Counted from the stretch's first letter, positions 1-11,023 are shown. The stretch is DNA of 64,000 bases from Rhabdophis nuchalis (GCA_039707465.1 CM077644.1:144182962-144246961); one strand, 5' to 3'. Numbers and translations are program-made. The notes: generated by a model not told the origin, from the letters alone.

Positions 1-265
1 GGTATATTAGAACAACTACGGACCTCCGCTCCTTCCGTCAGAAATTAAAAACTCACTTTTTCTGCTTGGCCGGCCTAGGTTAGTCTCTACCTCAGGGGTT
101 AGGGAATGTTAATTTTAAAATGGGGATTTTAGTACAGGGACAGTTGATTTAATTTGTTTTTATTGTATTTATTTATGTATATATTTTATGCTGTTTTAAT
201 TTTCCCTGTGCACCGCTCCGAGTCCCCCTGGGGAGAGGACGCGGTATAGAAAAATAAAATCTATC
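1..265 (+). mobile_element. L2-type LINE, 3' end fragment
   Basis: The first ~80 bases match the end of the L2 reverse transcriptase C-terminus seen in the other L2 copies here (the segment reading LRTTxDLRxFRxxLKTxxF). It is followed by the AT-rich 3' UTR and the conserved tail 'gtgcaccgctccgagtccc...gcggtata'. The copy is cut by the window edge. The tail runs into an ATCT microsatellite, as L2 tails often do. Confidence 0.8.
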
Positions 266-285
266 TATCTATCTATCTATCTATA
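259..285. repeat. (ATCT)n microsatellite at L2 tail
   Basis: About six ATCT units follow the L2 3' terminus directly, consistent with a tail-seeded microsatellite. Confidence 0.9.
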
Positions 286-739
286 TTGCACTATTCCGCC
301 TTTATTTTCCAACAGGGGTGTTTTTTACTCCTAATAAGCTCAGAAGTCAAAACCGCTAGTTCTGGTGAGCAACCCAGATTGGATCCGGCAACAGTGTCCT
401 GAGACACATATATTTGCCTTCATTTGAGAGCCATATAAGTTGAAAAAGAGATTTCACTCAATATTCTCCACTTGTGGACAATTAGGCCCAAGGGAAGAAA
501 CCACTAGGCATGAAGAGAGCGTCCGGTTGTGAGTGTAAATGCACCTCCAAAAAATAAATCTGAAGATAAAAAGTCTCCAGTTTTCAAACCAAATATCTAA
601 GGCATTGAACATCAATATACTTAATGTGCAAAATGTCTCACTGCAGTTGCACGAATGGATATAAAAGTCAAAGAGCAGACTGGATGGGGGGAATGATATC
701 AGGAGTGTTGAGAGATATCTCTGTTGGGAGACAGAAAAG
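286..739. other. no recognised feature
   Basis: Moderately AT-rich sequence. No repeat family, RNA gene or convincing coding signal was recognised. The 93-residue frame beginning at 624 has no recognisable motif and overlaps the LTR-like repeat that follows. Confidence 0.4.
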
Positions 740-1184
740 TTGTGCAGCAGAATATGCAGCTAGAGAAACATTGCTAGTAAACACAAAAATAGTAAACCAG
801 ACACTGTTAGTAAAACAAAATAGATTTACTGGTGTTGTAAAACTAAACTACTGCTTCACAAGCAGTGATAGTAAAGTGGGTCAAACAAAGTCCTTAACAA
901 ACTAACAATTGCTTACAGTCAGCAATCCACAATTCTTCCTTCTTCCTTCTTCAAACACAGTCAGTCACGGCACACGAGCAGATAGCAAACAGTAGAGATA
1001 TCAGCAAAGAGAGATGATCCAGCAGAGAGAGATTGCGTTCTGTTGACTTTCTCTTATAGTGGAGATAATTACAGTGTCCAATTACAGTCTCTAATTGCAT
1101 TCCAACAGTCTCAAAGCCACAATGACCATTTGTCATCAAGGTATTATATATTGACTACCCAACACTAGGAGTATACTCCTAACA
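740..1184 (-). mobile_element. LTR-like interspersed repeat, copy 1
   Basis: This stretch aligns by eye with 22800-23193, including shared blocks near 'acactg.tagta', 'cagtgata.ta', 'aacagtcct/aaagtcctt' and 'ttacagtcaa'. Both copies end with a 'cccaaca...cctaaca' terminus, so read on the minus strand each begins TGTTAGGA, a plausible LTR start. No internal retroelement domains flank it and the other boundary is not clear. It could be a diverged solo LTR. Confidence 0.4.
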
Positions 1185-2126
1185 AGGAGCAAAATCATGC
1201 CAGAGACAACATTCATTGGAGAAGGACTGGAACATCTCACCTTGCCAAGTAAACTAAGGCAAATCCTCATCAATGATGTGCAATGTTTTCTAGAGACATA
1301 CAACCATTTCTGGGTCAATATAGATCATTCTTGTTAGAAACGTTTTCGTAACATTCCATTGGAATATTCCTTCCTGTGACTTCAATCTGTTATTCTATTA
1401 TCTGCAGTTTTGAATGGGTGAGAAAACACGTCTTGACAGTTATCTGTATAATATTCCTTTAGGTATTTTAAGATGCTATCATCTTCCCCTTCAGTCATCT
1501 TCTGTTATCCCTATGAGGTATACCAGATCAGCAAACCGACTCCACAGGAAGATTAAAGCTATAATTTATTGAGATAAGCTACAGTAACACAATCTGATTG
1601 TGCTTTCCTTTTATATCTCTTTTTTCGTATATGCCAAAGAATTAAGGAGGCATTTGCCTGAGTTGCTTCCCAATGCTATCTTGTTTCCCAAGATTTAAGG
1701 AACGCTTCAGCCCTTTTTTGCTTATTTAATAGCTGTTGCTTATTTCCCATGGGATTATCTCTGTCTTCCTTTTCAACCTACAGTACTGTTCATGTGGGAG
1801 AGGGTAAGATGACAAGTAGTATCATTGTGGGCGTGGGACTTGATGTTGTATCTGAAATCTCTTCCGTTTTGACCCCACTCCCTGCCCACAGATAAGCAAC
1901 TGCTTCCTTATTCAAAGTGAAGACTATATTTACTTTCTTCCAGGCATTTTGGTATTGACTATTTTTACAGGATTTCTTATAATTAATATAGAATGGTTTG
2001 GTAACAATTTCAGCCAGTTCCTTCAGCACATGAGGACTGACTATTCTTCCAGTCCAAGATATAAACACATATTCCATATTAAAATCAACGTTCAGCCCTG
2101 CGCCTTAATCTTTCTCCTATCAAGAG
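1185..2126. other. unrecognised AT-rich stretch
   Basis: No gene or clear repeat seen. Around 1550-1620, 'ataatttattgagataagctacagtaaca' style sequence resembles 14875-14930 ('cttttattataaggttacagtaaca'). This hints at a second diverged LTR-like family, but the match is too short to define boundaries. Confidence 0.3.
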
Positions 2127-2375
2127 CTGTAGTGGCACAGTGGTTAGAGTGCAGTACTGCAGGCTGCTTCTGCTGATTGCCAGCTGTCTACAATTTGGTA
2201 GTTCGACTCTCACCAGGCTCAAGTTTGACTCAGCCTTCTATCCTTCCAAGGTCGGTAAAGTGAGGATCCAGATTGTTGGGGGTGATATGCTGATGCTGAA
2301 AACCCCTTAGAGAGGGCTGTAAAAGCACTGTGAAGCAGTATATACAGTATAAGTCTAAGTGCTATTGCTATCAAT
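2125..2375 (+). mobile_element. tRNA-derived SINE, full-length or nearly so
   Basis: The 5' end carries a pol III A-box-like TGGCACAGTGG at about 2134 and a B-box-like 'ggtagttcgactctc' about 55 bases later. A conserved body follows ('caaggtcggtaaagtgaggatccagattgttggg') and then the tail 'agagggctgtaaaagcactgtgaag...taagtctaagtgctattgct'. The same family is present in reverse at 4068-4279 and 56640-56822. Function: non-coding retroposon mobilised in trans by a LINE. Confidence 0.85.
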
Positions 2376-3034
2376 CTCTCACAGGAAAGCAAAAATTTTA
2401 TTGAAGAAAAAAACCTAAGAATTAATTTGCTCCCTCTGCCTTTTATTTGTTACCTATTACCATTTTGCCACCTTCATTGATTAGCTGATTTTTCTCCTTT
2501 TTATTCAGCACACATATAAGAAGCACTTTACATTTTATTAATCCCCTTTGCTAAATTCAGTTTATTCAATTCTACAATTCTGAACTATCCATCTCTATTC
2601 TTCCAGTAACCTGGCCTTCTTTTCATTTTCTGTATATGTGTGTTTTGCTTTCCAAATCCTCCTTATAGATAGAGATATATAGATAGAGATGATATAGATA
2701 TAGATGTATAGAGATAGAGATAGAAATAAACAGATCATTTTAATTCCTCTTTCTTTATGACTCCTCACCCATCTTTAGTTCGTTTTGCCACTGACCTCTC
2801 TGACCATGGGTCTAAGCTTACAAACATCTGATGTTTTTTTTGGTTTTTTTGTTTACAAAATCAGATTCTGCATTTGATTATAGTCAGGGTTAGTGTCCTT
2901 TCAGATCCATAACTCCAACATTGTAGTGTCACCTATTCCCAATACTCCTAATACTGGTAATTTTCCAATGAAGTGTTCCTTCTCCAGTGGTCCTACAGGA
3001 TTCTTTGGGTGTCACATAACTGATCCTTAGATTA
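2376..3034. other. unrecognised stretch with imperfect GATA-type microsatellite
   Basis: Contains an imperfect (GATA/GATATA)n run at about 2664-2730. Nothing else is recognised. Confidence 0.4.
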
Positions 3035-3042
3035 CCGTATAT

Positions 3043-3125
3043 CAGGGATGTCCAAACTTGGGAACTTTAAGACTTGTGGACTTCAACTCCCAGAATTCCC
3101 CAGCCAGCAAGTTTGGACATCCCTG
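3043..3125. mobile_element. hAT-type MITE, 83 bp, with 8-bp TSD
   Basis: Starts CAGGGATGTCCAAACTTG and ends CAAGTTTGGACATCCCTG, a perfect 18-bp terminal inverted repeat. It is flanked by the identical 8-mer CCGTATAT at 3035-3042 and 3126-3133. CAG-starting termini with 8-bp duplications are typical of hAT elements. Far too short to encode a transposase. Confidence 0.9.
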
Positions 3126-3367
3126 CCGTATATGATAGCCTGCAAAGAATTTTAAGCAGTGATATTAGTCAGATGGAAATATTACCCAAAAGATGCGTGA
3201 ATAATTTAAATTGGCTTATAACATCTTCCTATGTTGTAAACTAATGCTATCTGAATCTTACCTGATACCTTTTGCTTTGATCATTGTAAATATTGGTAAC
3301 AATAAAATACTAATTTTCCCCTATCCCCCATCCAAGAAAATAAATAGAAACAACTTGCTAACATTAC

Positions 3368-3740
3368 AGTTATAGGAATTGGGTATGTCTAATCTAATGA
3401 AAAGAAGGAGAGACATGATAGCACTGTTCCAATATTTGAAGAGCTCCTACAAAAATGAAAAGTCAAACTATTGTCCAAAACACCAAAAGGCAAGACAAGA
3501 AACCATGGATGTAAACTAACCAAGGAGAGAAGCAACCTGGAACTAAAGAGAAATTTCTTAATGGTAAGAGCAATCAACTAATGGAACAACTTGTCTTCAG
3601 AATTTGTGGGTGCTCCATCACTGGAGGCTTTCAGAAAGAGACTGGATAACCATTTATCTGAAATGGTATAGAGCCTCCTGCTTGAGCAGGAGTTAGGATT
3701 AGAAGACTTCCAAGGTCCCTTCTAATTCTATTATTCTGTG
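3368..3740 (+). pseudogene. CR1 LINE 3' end, degenerate ORF2 C-terminus plus 3' UTR
   Basis: DNA aligns with the intact CR1 C-terminus at 50770-51120: 'ggtatgtctaatctaatgaaaagaaggagagacatgatagca', the 'aaggagagaagcaacctggaactaaagagaaatttc' block, and the 3' UTR motif 'gattagaagacttccaaggtcccttctaattctatt'. The frame is disrupted by substitutions and small indels. It is a 5'-truncated, dead copy. Confidence 0.8.
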
Positions 3741-4067
3741 TTCTATTTCTTTGTGTTCCTGTGCTTAGCATTTTGGCAAGTCTCCATTGCTCTCTAAATT
3801 CCTAGTATTATTCTACTAGCAATTCTGCATTTGGGTTCCTTTACCTAATTCTGTTACTTTGAAGGAGCTGGTAGTCACAGTGAGACATGAGCCCCCTGCA
3901 ATGGGAGCACAGATCATCCCTGCAACCACAAGGTTTTGAAATGATATACATCCATATTTCTGGGGGAAAATTCATTGCCTGGAAAGAGTTTTTGTCAGCT
4001 GCGCATATTGCACAATGTCACGACCTTTGGGTTATGATGTCAAGGGATCAACAGGAATGGCACTAGC
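3741..4067. other. no recognised feature
   Basis: Short unique-looking stretch between a CR1 tail and a SINE. No coding or structural signal noticed. Confidence 0.4.
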
Positions 4068-4279
4068 AATAGCACTTAGACTTATTACCCATTCATAGAG
4101 CTTTATAGCCCTCTCTAAGACTTAGCCTATTGCCCACAACAATCTGGGCCCCCATTTTTACTGACCTCGGAAGGATGGAAAGCTGAGTCAACCTTGAGCC
4201 AGTGAGAATCAAACTGCTGGCAGTCGGCAGAATTAGCCTGCAATACTGCATTCTAACCACTATGCCACCACTGCTCTTA
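4068..4279 (-). mobile_element. tRNA-derived SINE, same family as 2125-2375, reversed
   Basis: Reads on the minus strand as the A-box region (complement of 'aaccactatgccaccactgctctta'), then the B-box region, the body, and the tail 'agagggctataaagc...taagtctaagtgctattgct'. Substitutions are scattered, so it is an older copy. Confidence 0.8.
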
Positions 4280-5133
4280 ACTCATCTAATTTCACTCCCA
4301 GGTTTGCACCTTCAGCTGGAAGATCTCTCTGCTTCACAGTGTCTCCTATGGCTTATGCCCAGCAGCTTCTTTGGGGAGGAAAAGGACAAGGAGCGAAGCC
4401 TTTCTTTGTTAACTTGGATCCAGATCCCTGTGGTCCTTTCCTGAGCAGCCGGCAACGATTCAGGCCCTTCTTTTTCCTTTCCTGTGAAACTATTTGAAAG
4501 GATTGTACCTGGGAGGCATTAATATATTTCTCATCTGCAAAGAGAAGAGGCTCAATAAATTATCTGGGAAGACGCGAAAGTTTGAAGCGAGACACAGATT
4601 GCACTTTTTATCAATAAAGACTCCAAGCTATTATGCATGCACTGTTCTTTGGAGACAACAATTTGATTTTCTTGGTGGCTTGTCTTTTGCTTTAGCCCTT
4701 GGAAATCTAAAAGCTGATACACAAAGGGAAGATAAAGTGTGAAGTTACTCATGTGGAAAGGTTAGTGCTGAAAGAGCCATTTTCAAATTAAGTTCCCTCT
4801 TTCTCCCAGAAAAGGAACAATGTGGCACCCGCAGCTCATCAATACAAATGCTTGCATAGAGTTTTAGGTTGTTCATCCTCTTCAACAGTGAACAGGGCTG
4901 AGATATTATTTTCCATGGTGAAAGTTGAATATTTACAGGATCATTTGCATTGAAAAATTAATTCCCTTTATAAAGGATGCTGATTAAGCCATAAGCCCAG
5001 ATGCTATGCTTGCCTTCAGCAGACCTGAGGTTTTTCCTGGATTGTGCCATTTCAAACTTCCAGCTGGAGATTGCAAACTTCCTCATAAGGGGAAGAGGAA
5101 ACCTTTTCTACAACCTTTTAATACTTTTTATTA
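4280..5133. other. no recognised feature
   Basis: Unique-looking sequence. The open frames here (up to about 82 codons) show no recognisable domain, and I see no splice-bounded exon. Confidence 0.4.
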
Positions 5134-5427
5134 GAAGACATGAAGAAACCGAATTTAGTATAAATTACAAATATATAACTCTCTTCTTCCCAGCAAGCAG
5201 TCTATTTATTTAGCAAGACTTATAATAAAAAATACACTGAATACCTCAGATTAAAAAATAAATTAAGGGAGGAACAATGAAGACATGAAGAAACCAAATT
5301 TAGTATAAATTACAAATATATTACTCTCGTCTTCTCAGCAAGCATTGTCTATTTGTTTACCAAGACTAATAATAAAAGATACATTGAATACCTCAGATTA
5401 AAAAATAAATTAAGGGATGAACAATGA
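5134..5427. repeat. 145-bp tandem duplication
   Basis: The block starting 'gaagacatgaagaaacc' at 5134 recurs from 5279 with few substitutions and small indels, and ends 'gggatgaacaatga' near 5427. Two adjacent direct copies with a period of about 145 bp. No transposon termini seen. Confidence 0.85.
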
Positions 5428-5655
5428 CAAATTTAAAGAAGAAGAATGACTTCTGTAAATCATAACTCTGGATAAAAGTTAGAAAAATTGGCTGGTTACT
5501 GGAAAAGCATAAGTATTTTACATAATGAAAACCTTGGATAAAGTAGGGTCCAGTTGAGTCTAGTTGCACTAAAGTGAGCAGAATTTCACGGAGGTTCCTT
5601 GCTTTGAAATCTGGAGGCCCCAAAAAAGCTTCTTCAGGGGTATTAGGGTTGGATT

Positions 5656-5801
5656 TAAAGGTAAAGGTAAAAGTTTCCCGTTTCCAACTCTAGGAGGTGC
5701 CACTCATCTCCATTTCTTAGCCAGGTGAGCCAGCATTGTCTAAAGGCATTTCTGTGGGCATATGGCCAGCATGATTATATGCCAAGGTGCATGGAATGCT
5801 C
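5656..5801 (-). mobile_element. Sauria SINE, 3' half (interrupted by hAT at 5802)
   Basis: On the plus strand it begins with the (AAAGGT)n tail 'taaaggtaaaggtaaa', then 'ccaactctaggaggtgcc' and 'gtgggcatatggccagcatga', the reverse of a Sauria SINE 3' portion. Its Bov-B-like 3' end suggests RTE machinery mobilised it. It continues at 6086 after the hAT insertion. An outer duplication 'tggattta' is present at about 5647-5655 and again just after the SINE's 5' end near 6282. Confidence 0.85.
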
Positions 5802-6077
5802 CAGTGGTGGGATTCAATTTTTTTTTTACAACTGGTTCTATGAGCATGGCTTGGTGGGTGTGGGGGGAAGGATACTGTAAAATCTCCATTCCCACCCCAC
5901 TCCAAGGGAAGGTTACTGCAAAATCCCCATTTCCTCCCAATCAACTGGGACTTGGGAGGCAGAGAATAGATGGGGGCGGGGCCAGTCAGAGGTGGTATTT
6001 ACCGGTTCTACAAACTACTCAAAATTTCCACTACTGGCTCTCCAGCACCGGTCAGAACCTGCTGAATACCACCTCTG
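5802..6077 (+). mobile_element. hAT-type nonautonomous element (family 'GGTGGGATTCAA'), 276 bp, nested in a SINE
   Basis: Termini are CAGTGGTGGGATTCAA and the complement of CAGAGGTGGTATTCAGC. The 8-mer GAATGCTC flanks it at 5794-5801 and 6078-6085. The interior carries 'gcttggtgggtgtgg', 'aaatccccatt' and 'ctactcaaaatttcc'. The same family occurs at 16220, 49231 and 58159. No transposase. Confidence 0.92.
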
Positions 6078-6280
6078 GAATGCTCCTATCTTCCCACTGA
6101 AATGGTACCTATTTATCTACTTGCAGTTGCATGCTTTCAAGCTGCTAGGTGTGCAGGAGCTGGGGAAAATAACAGGAGCTCACCGAGTTGCATAGCTCTT
6201 GGGTCTCGAACACAGGCTGTCAGCTTTCTAGTTGACAAGCTCAGCATCTTTAACCGCTGAGCCATTGTGCCCCTTTAACC
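6078..6280 (-). mobile_element. Sauria SINE, 5' half (continuation)
   Basis: Begins with the second copy of the hAT target site and continues 'cttcccactgaaatggtacctatttatctacttgca...gctaggtgtgcaggagctgggg', ending at the tRNA-like head (complement of 'cttgtcaactagaaagctgac' and the A-box-like region near 6255-6270). Together with 5656-5801 it makes one nearly full-length SINE. Confidence 0.85.
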
Positions 6281-6503
6281 ATGGATTTAGGTATTCCTTT
6301 ACCCTGTCAATCCATAAAGCCTAGATAGGCTAGTAGTTTTCATTCAAACAGACTGAAACCATAACCCTGAGCTTAACCCTAAGCAATAACTAGGCTTTAT
6401 AGAGAAATGTCTACTCATAACAATAGATAGTTAAAGATAGAAATCTTAGGGCAACTAACATAGTCCCCCATCAGCTCTTTATCACTGATAGGCCTTCCCC
6501 CCC
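6281..6503. other. no recognised feature
   Basis: Unique-looking spacer between two Sauria SINEs, ending in a short C-rich run. Confidence 0.35.
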
Positions 6504-6820
6504 CCAAAAAGATAAAGGGGTCCCTGTGGTTTTTAACCTGCTAGTCATTGTCAACTATAGAAAGCAGTGCTCATCTCTGGTTCAAGGCCATTGAGCCATT
6601 GTTGTCCAAAGGCATTTCCATAGTCATGTGGCCAGCATGATGTCATGTAGTCATCTTTCCACCAAAGTAATACCTATTTATCTACTCGCATTTGCAAGTT
6701 TTCAAAATGCTAGATTGGCAGGAGCTGGGGCGAGGGTGGGAACTTACTCCATCCCGTGGTGCTTGGGTCTCGAATCTGGGCTGCTGGCTTTCCAGCCAAC
6801 AAGTCCAGTGTCTTCTGCCG
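6504..6820 (-). mobile_element. Sauria SINE interrupted near its 5' end by the L2 at 6821
   Basis: Reversed Sauria SINE: tail region 'gataaaggggtccc', body 'catagtcatgtggccagcatgatgtc' and 'cacc.aaagtaatacctatttatctactcgcatttgcaagttttc'. It runs to 'agtgtcttctgccg', where L2 sequence begins. The missing tRNA-like start 'tgagccaccataccacc' reappears at 10601-10617, after the L2 3' end, so the L2 jumped into this SINE. Confidence 0.8.
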
Positions 6821-9800
6821 TTGTTTGGTATGCTGGTGGTAGTGACGGTGCAGGCGGGCCCGACGTGGCAAAGAGGGCAAAGGAGGTGCAGTTCGATCGA
6901 CCCCTTGAGTGGCAGTTATCTATCATCATTACCACCACCACCTCCACCTGACTGGTAGCCCCCTCGTGCAGCGTTCCGTGTCTTATCCACTGGAACTAAC
7001 TATGGTCTGCAGTAAACTAACTAACTGACTATGGCCTGCAGTAAACCCTGACTATGGATCTCAGGGACGGCCCTACATCAAGGCATTATTTTGCTTTCAG
7101 ACATTTTATCTTTTTAGACGACTTACAGTATGTACTCAGCAATGGACCTCCTCGCCCTGCGAGATTCCCCTCTCTCGCAGGTTTGGCCCTCAGCTTTAAC
7201 GAGGGCCCACCTCGATGATGGATTTTTGAATCTAGAGAGGGGGCCAAAACGGAAGCTAAGGGGTTTTTTAGGGAAATGTTTAAGTCGTTTCTTAAGGGGT
7301 CCCAGGGAGGGGGGAGGGTTAAATGTAATCAGGGAAGTGGGTAAGGGAAATGATCCATTGGGTAACATCTCCAGGCCGGCCCACGGTCCCGATGGGGAGG
7401 ACGTAGGATCTGATATTGGGGGGGGGGCAAGGGTCTATTTAACAGAGGGCCACACCATCAGGACAGTGTGTGGGAGGGGTAGGTATGGCGGGAGCCGGGG
7501 GCCATATCATGCTATGGGAGGATGCACCCGCTATTTGCGAGCGGTTACGTGCTCTGGTCCCCACGGCTCCTCCTTCAATCCAGGAGATCTGGGACTTCAG
7601 GGCCTGGGCCCTAGGCTGATGTTATGTAACGCCAGGTCCATGGTCAACAAAGCCCCCCTCATCCATGATTTGATGTTGGAGGGGGAGCCGGACCTGGTGG
7701 GTATTACGGAGACCTGGTTGGGCCATGAGGGGGAAGTGCCCCTCGTTGAAATGTGCCCACTGGGTTACCGGGCATTCCATCAGCCACGGGACCAGGGTCG
7801 GGGTGGGTGGGTGGAGGTTATCATTAAGGAGAGTCTAGCTCCCAGGGAGACCGCTGTCCCGCAGACAGCCGGTTGTGAGTCCATATGCGTGAAGTGGGGT
7901 CATGGGAGGCAGCTGGGCTTGCTGATTGTGTACCTGGCTCCCTGCTACGTATCAGCAGCCCTACCTGAGCTTCTCGATGTGATAGCTGAGGTGGCGGTTG
8001 ACACCCCCAGGCTCTTAGTCATGGGGAATTTCAACCTGCCATTGGTAGGCAAAACATCCGAGATGGCTCGGGAGTTCATGGCCTCCATGATGGCCATGGA
8101 CCTGACCCAATTAATTCATGACCCCACTCACACCGGGGGACACACACTGGACCTAGTTTTTGTCTCCGGCCAGTGGATGAGTGATCTGGGATTAGGGAAA
8201 TTAGTCATCGAACCCCTGTCATGGTCAGACCACTCTCTCCTTTGGCTTGACTTTCCAACCGCTACACCCCACCGCGGGGAGGCGGAACCAGAAGTGTTAA
8301 GATGGTTCCGCCCCAGGCGCCTGATGGACCCAGAGAGGTTCCAGATGGAGCTTGGGCCAATACCTGAGTCCCTGACCCGTGACTCGACTGAGGACCTAGT
8401 AGCCGCCTGGAATAGTGTGGCCAGGGGGCCCCTGGATCGAGTCGTGCCCTTGCGGCCTCTCACTTGGCGTCGATCCACCCTGGCTCCTTGGTTTTCTGAG
8501 GAGCTAAGGGTGATGAAACGCCGAAAGAAATGCCTAGAGAGTGTTTGGAGGTCTACTCGCTCCGAATCTGACTGGACAAGGGCAAGGTCGCATTTGCGAA
8601 TGTACCTTGTGGCGATAAGAGCGGCGAAACGGGATTATCTCTCTGCTCTTATCGCATCTGCAGATAACCGCCTTGCCACTCCCTCCTTCACCAGAGGCCG
8701 CAGGAAGCTTCTTTGCAGGGTTGTGCAGAGGAATTTGGATGTTATCTGCATGATAAAATCGTTCAGATCTGGGACAAGCTGGCCTCCGCCTGGGCTAGTC
8801 CAGGTGGGCTGACGGAGGCAGGTCTTGAGACCGTTGTTTGGGGAGAATTCGATCATGTTTCTCCTGATGACATGGACAGGATACTGGGACAGCTGAATGC
8901 CACCACATGTTTATTGGACCTGTGTCCCTCCTGGCTTGTACTGGCCTCCCGGGAGGTTACACGAGGCTGACTCCAGGGAATTGTTAATGCTTCTTTGAGT
9001 GAGGGGTTCCTACCGACCATCTTGAAAGAGGCGGTGGTGAGACCCCTCCTCAAGAAGCCCTCCCTGGACCCAGCTGTATTAGCCAACTACTCTCCGGTCT
9101 CCAACCTTCGCTTTCTTGCAAAGGTTGTTGAGAGTGTGGTGGCACGACAGTTCCCCCAGCACCTGGAGGAAACTGTCTATCTAGACTCATGCCAGTCCGC
9201 CTTCCGACCTGGGTACAGCACGGAGACGGCATTGGTCACGTTGGTTGATGATCTCTGGAGGGCTCGGGACAGAGGTTATTCCTCTATCCTGGTCCTATTA
9301 GACCTCTCAGCGGCTTTCGATACCATCGACCATGGTATCTTATTGCACCGGCTGGAGGGGTTGGGGTTGGGAGGCACCGTTCTACGGTGGTTCTCCTCCT
9401 ACCTCTCCGACCGGTCGCAATTTGTGTTGGCAGGAGGGCAGAAGTCGACGTCGAGGCCCCTCTTGTGTGGAGTGCCTCAGGGGTTGGTCCTCTCACCCCT
9501 CCTGTTCAACATCTATATGAAGCCGCTGGGTGAGATCATCCGTGGTTTTGGGGTAGAGTTCCATCAGTACGCTGATGACACTCAGCTGTATATCTCTACC
9601 CCTAACCACCCCAATGATGCCGTTGAAGTGATGTCTCGGTGTTTGGAGGCCGTGCAAGTCTGAATGGGTGGAAACAGGCTTCGACTCAACCAGTCCAAGA
9701 CCGAGTGGCTGTGGTTCCAGGCGTCACGATATAGCTAGTTGGTTCCATCTCTGGCTATTGGGGGCGATTTATTAGCTCCCGCGGAGAGGGCCCACAACTT

Positions 9801-10597
9801 GAGCGTCCTCCTGGATCCTTGGCTATCTTTGGATGACCATTTGACAGCCGTGGCCAGGGGGGCATTTTATCAGGTCTACCTGATACGCCAGTTGCGCCTC
9901 TTTCTAGATCGTGACACCCTACGCATGGTCACTCAAGCCCTCGTCATCTCCTGCCTGGACTACTGTAATGCTCTCTACATGGGGCTTCCCTTGAGGTGCA
10001 CCCGGAGGCTCCAGCTAGTCCAGAATGCGGCCGCGCGGGGGATCTTGGGAGTCTCACGATACTCCCATGTAACTCCTCTCCTGCGCGAGCTGCACTGGCT
10101 GCCTGTGGCTTTCCGGGTGCGCTTCAAGGTGTTAGTAACCATCTTTAAAGTGCTCCATGGCATGGGTCTTGGTTACTTGCGCGACCGCCTCCTACCACAT
10201 ACCTCCCTTCGACCTGTCCGCTCCCACAGGGAGGGCCTCCTCAGGGTGCCATCTGCTGGACAATGCCGGCTGGCGGCCCCTAGGGGAAGAGCCTTCTCTG
10301 TGGCAGGCCCCGCCCTCTGGAATGACCTGCCCCCCGACCTTCGTACAATCACGGATCTGCGCCTCTTCTGCCGGACATTAAAAACACACTTGTTTCATGC
10401 AACCCGCCTGGCATAATTTTTAGAGTCTTTAGGAAGGGTTTTTAATCTAATTTTAGCACGGGGTGTTAAATTTAATCTATTTTTATTCTATTTTTACTGT
10501 ATTTATTGTTACTGCTTTTACTACTTCCTGTGCACCGCCCTGAGTCCCGTCAGGGAGATAGGGCGGTATACAAATGCAATAAAAAATGAAAAAAAAT
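6821..10597 (+). mobile_element. near full-length L2-clade LINE (~3.8 kb) inserted in a SINE
   Basis: Both ends are defined by the interrupted SINE. It has a GC-rich leader of about 300 bases (6821-7129), one large degenerate ORF (7130-10416) and a 3' UTR ending in the conserved squamate L2 tail 'gtgcaccgccctgagtcccgtcagggagatagggcggtata', followed by an A-rich end. L2 elements encode an APE-type endonuclease plus reverse transcriptase and integrate by target-primed reverse transcription. A complete 5' end is uncommon, since most L2 copies in this window are 5'-truncated. Confidence 0.88.
7130..10416 (+). pseudogene. L2 endonuclease-reverse transcriptase ORF2, disabled
   Basis: The original product would be about 1,095 residues and would nick DNA and copy its own RNA at the nick. 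Residues 1-160 are an unrecognised N-terminal extension. The endonuclease starts at NARS (~167), followed by ITETW (~192) and SDH (~366). The usual catalytic GDFN reads GNFN (codon aat at 8027-8029), a predicted inactivating change. The first frame runs 7130-8812. A frameshift near 8680-8710 moves the frame to one with RT motifs [14 protein letters not shown] and YADDT (about 9568-9582), then the conserved C-terminus LDYCNALYMGLP...LQLVQNAAAR...FSVAGPALWNDLPPDLR. Stops interrupt it at 8968 (TGA, where the copy at 62624-64000 has Trp), 9661 (TGA) and 9736 (TAG). Few lesions over 3.3 kb suggest a moderately young copy. Clade assignment rests on the RT and C-terminal motifs. Confidence 0.88.
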
Positions 10598-10617
10598 TGC
10601 TGAGCCACCATACCACC
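10598..10617 (-). mobile_element. Sauria SINE 5' remnant
   Basis: The short string 'tgagccaccataccacc' right after the L2 tail completes the head of the SINE at 6504-6820. Confidence 0.65.
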
Positions 10618-11023
10618 ACTTTCAACTGTAGGAGTTCAATATTTAGCTGAAATAGATGTTTCATTAATTTTATGCAGTAAGCACAATGATTCAAACAGAT
10701 TTTGTCAAGGAATTGTCCAAGGGAAATGTACAATTGCTTTCATCATTGCTCACTAATTCAACCATGTTGGGGTGAAATGATAGGTAGTCGCACCAGTTTG
10801 GGAAATCTAAGGATCAGTGAAATCCAGGATCAAAGTGCCATTAGAAGCTCACTGGATATTCTTTGGTTACTCTTAGTCCAGCTACTTGATTAAATAGAAT
10901 TGGAATCTGTAGACTTGGAATCTTATTATGTTGCCCAAGGCTGAGACAAGACATCTATACATAAATTGTATTTGATTATCAGAACAGGAATTTGTGTATT
11001 TAATCCTCCTCCTATAGGCATCA
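10618..11023. other. no recognised feature
   Basis: Unique-looking AT-rich spacer. No coding signal. Confidence 0.4.

Noticed and set aside
2125..2375. tRNA gene
   Set aside because: A- and B-box-like motifs are present, but the body and tail are those of a dispersed SINE with two further copies here, and no cloverleaf with acceptor stem is formed.
8128..8478. 116-codon minus-strand frame
   Set aside because: Antisense shadow of the L2 ORF.
7380..8700. A host gene or CpG island
   Set aside because: The GC-rich stretch is the L2 leader and endonuclease; composition comes from the transposon.
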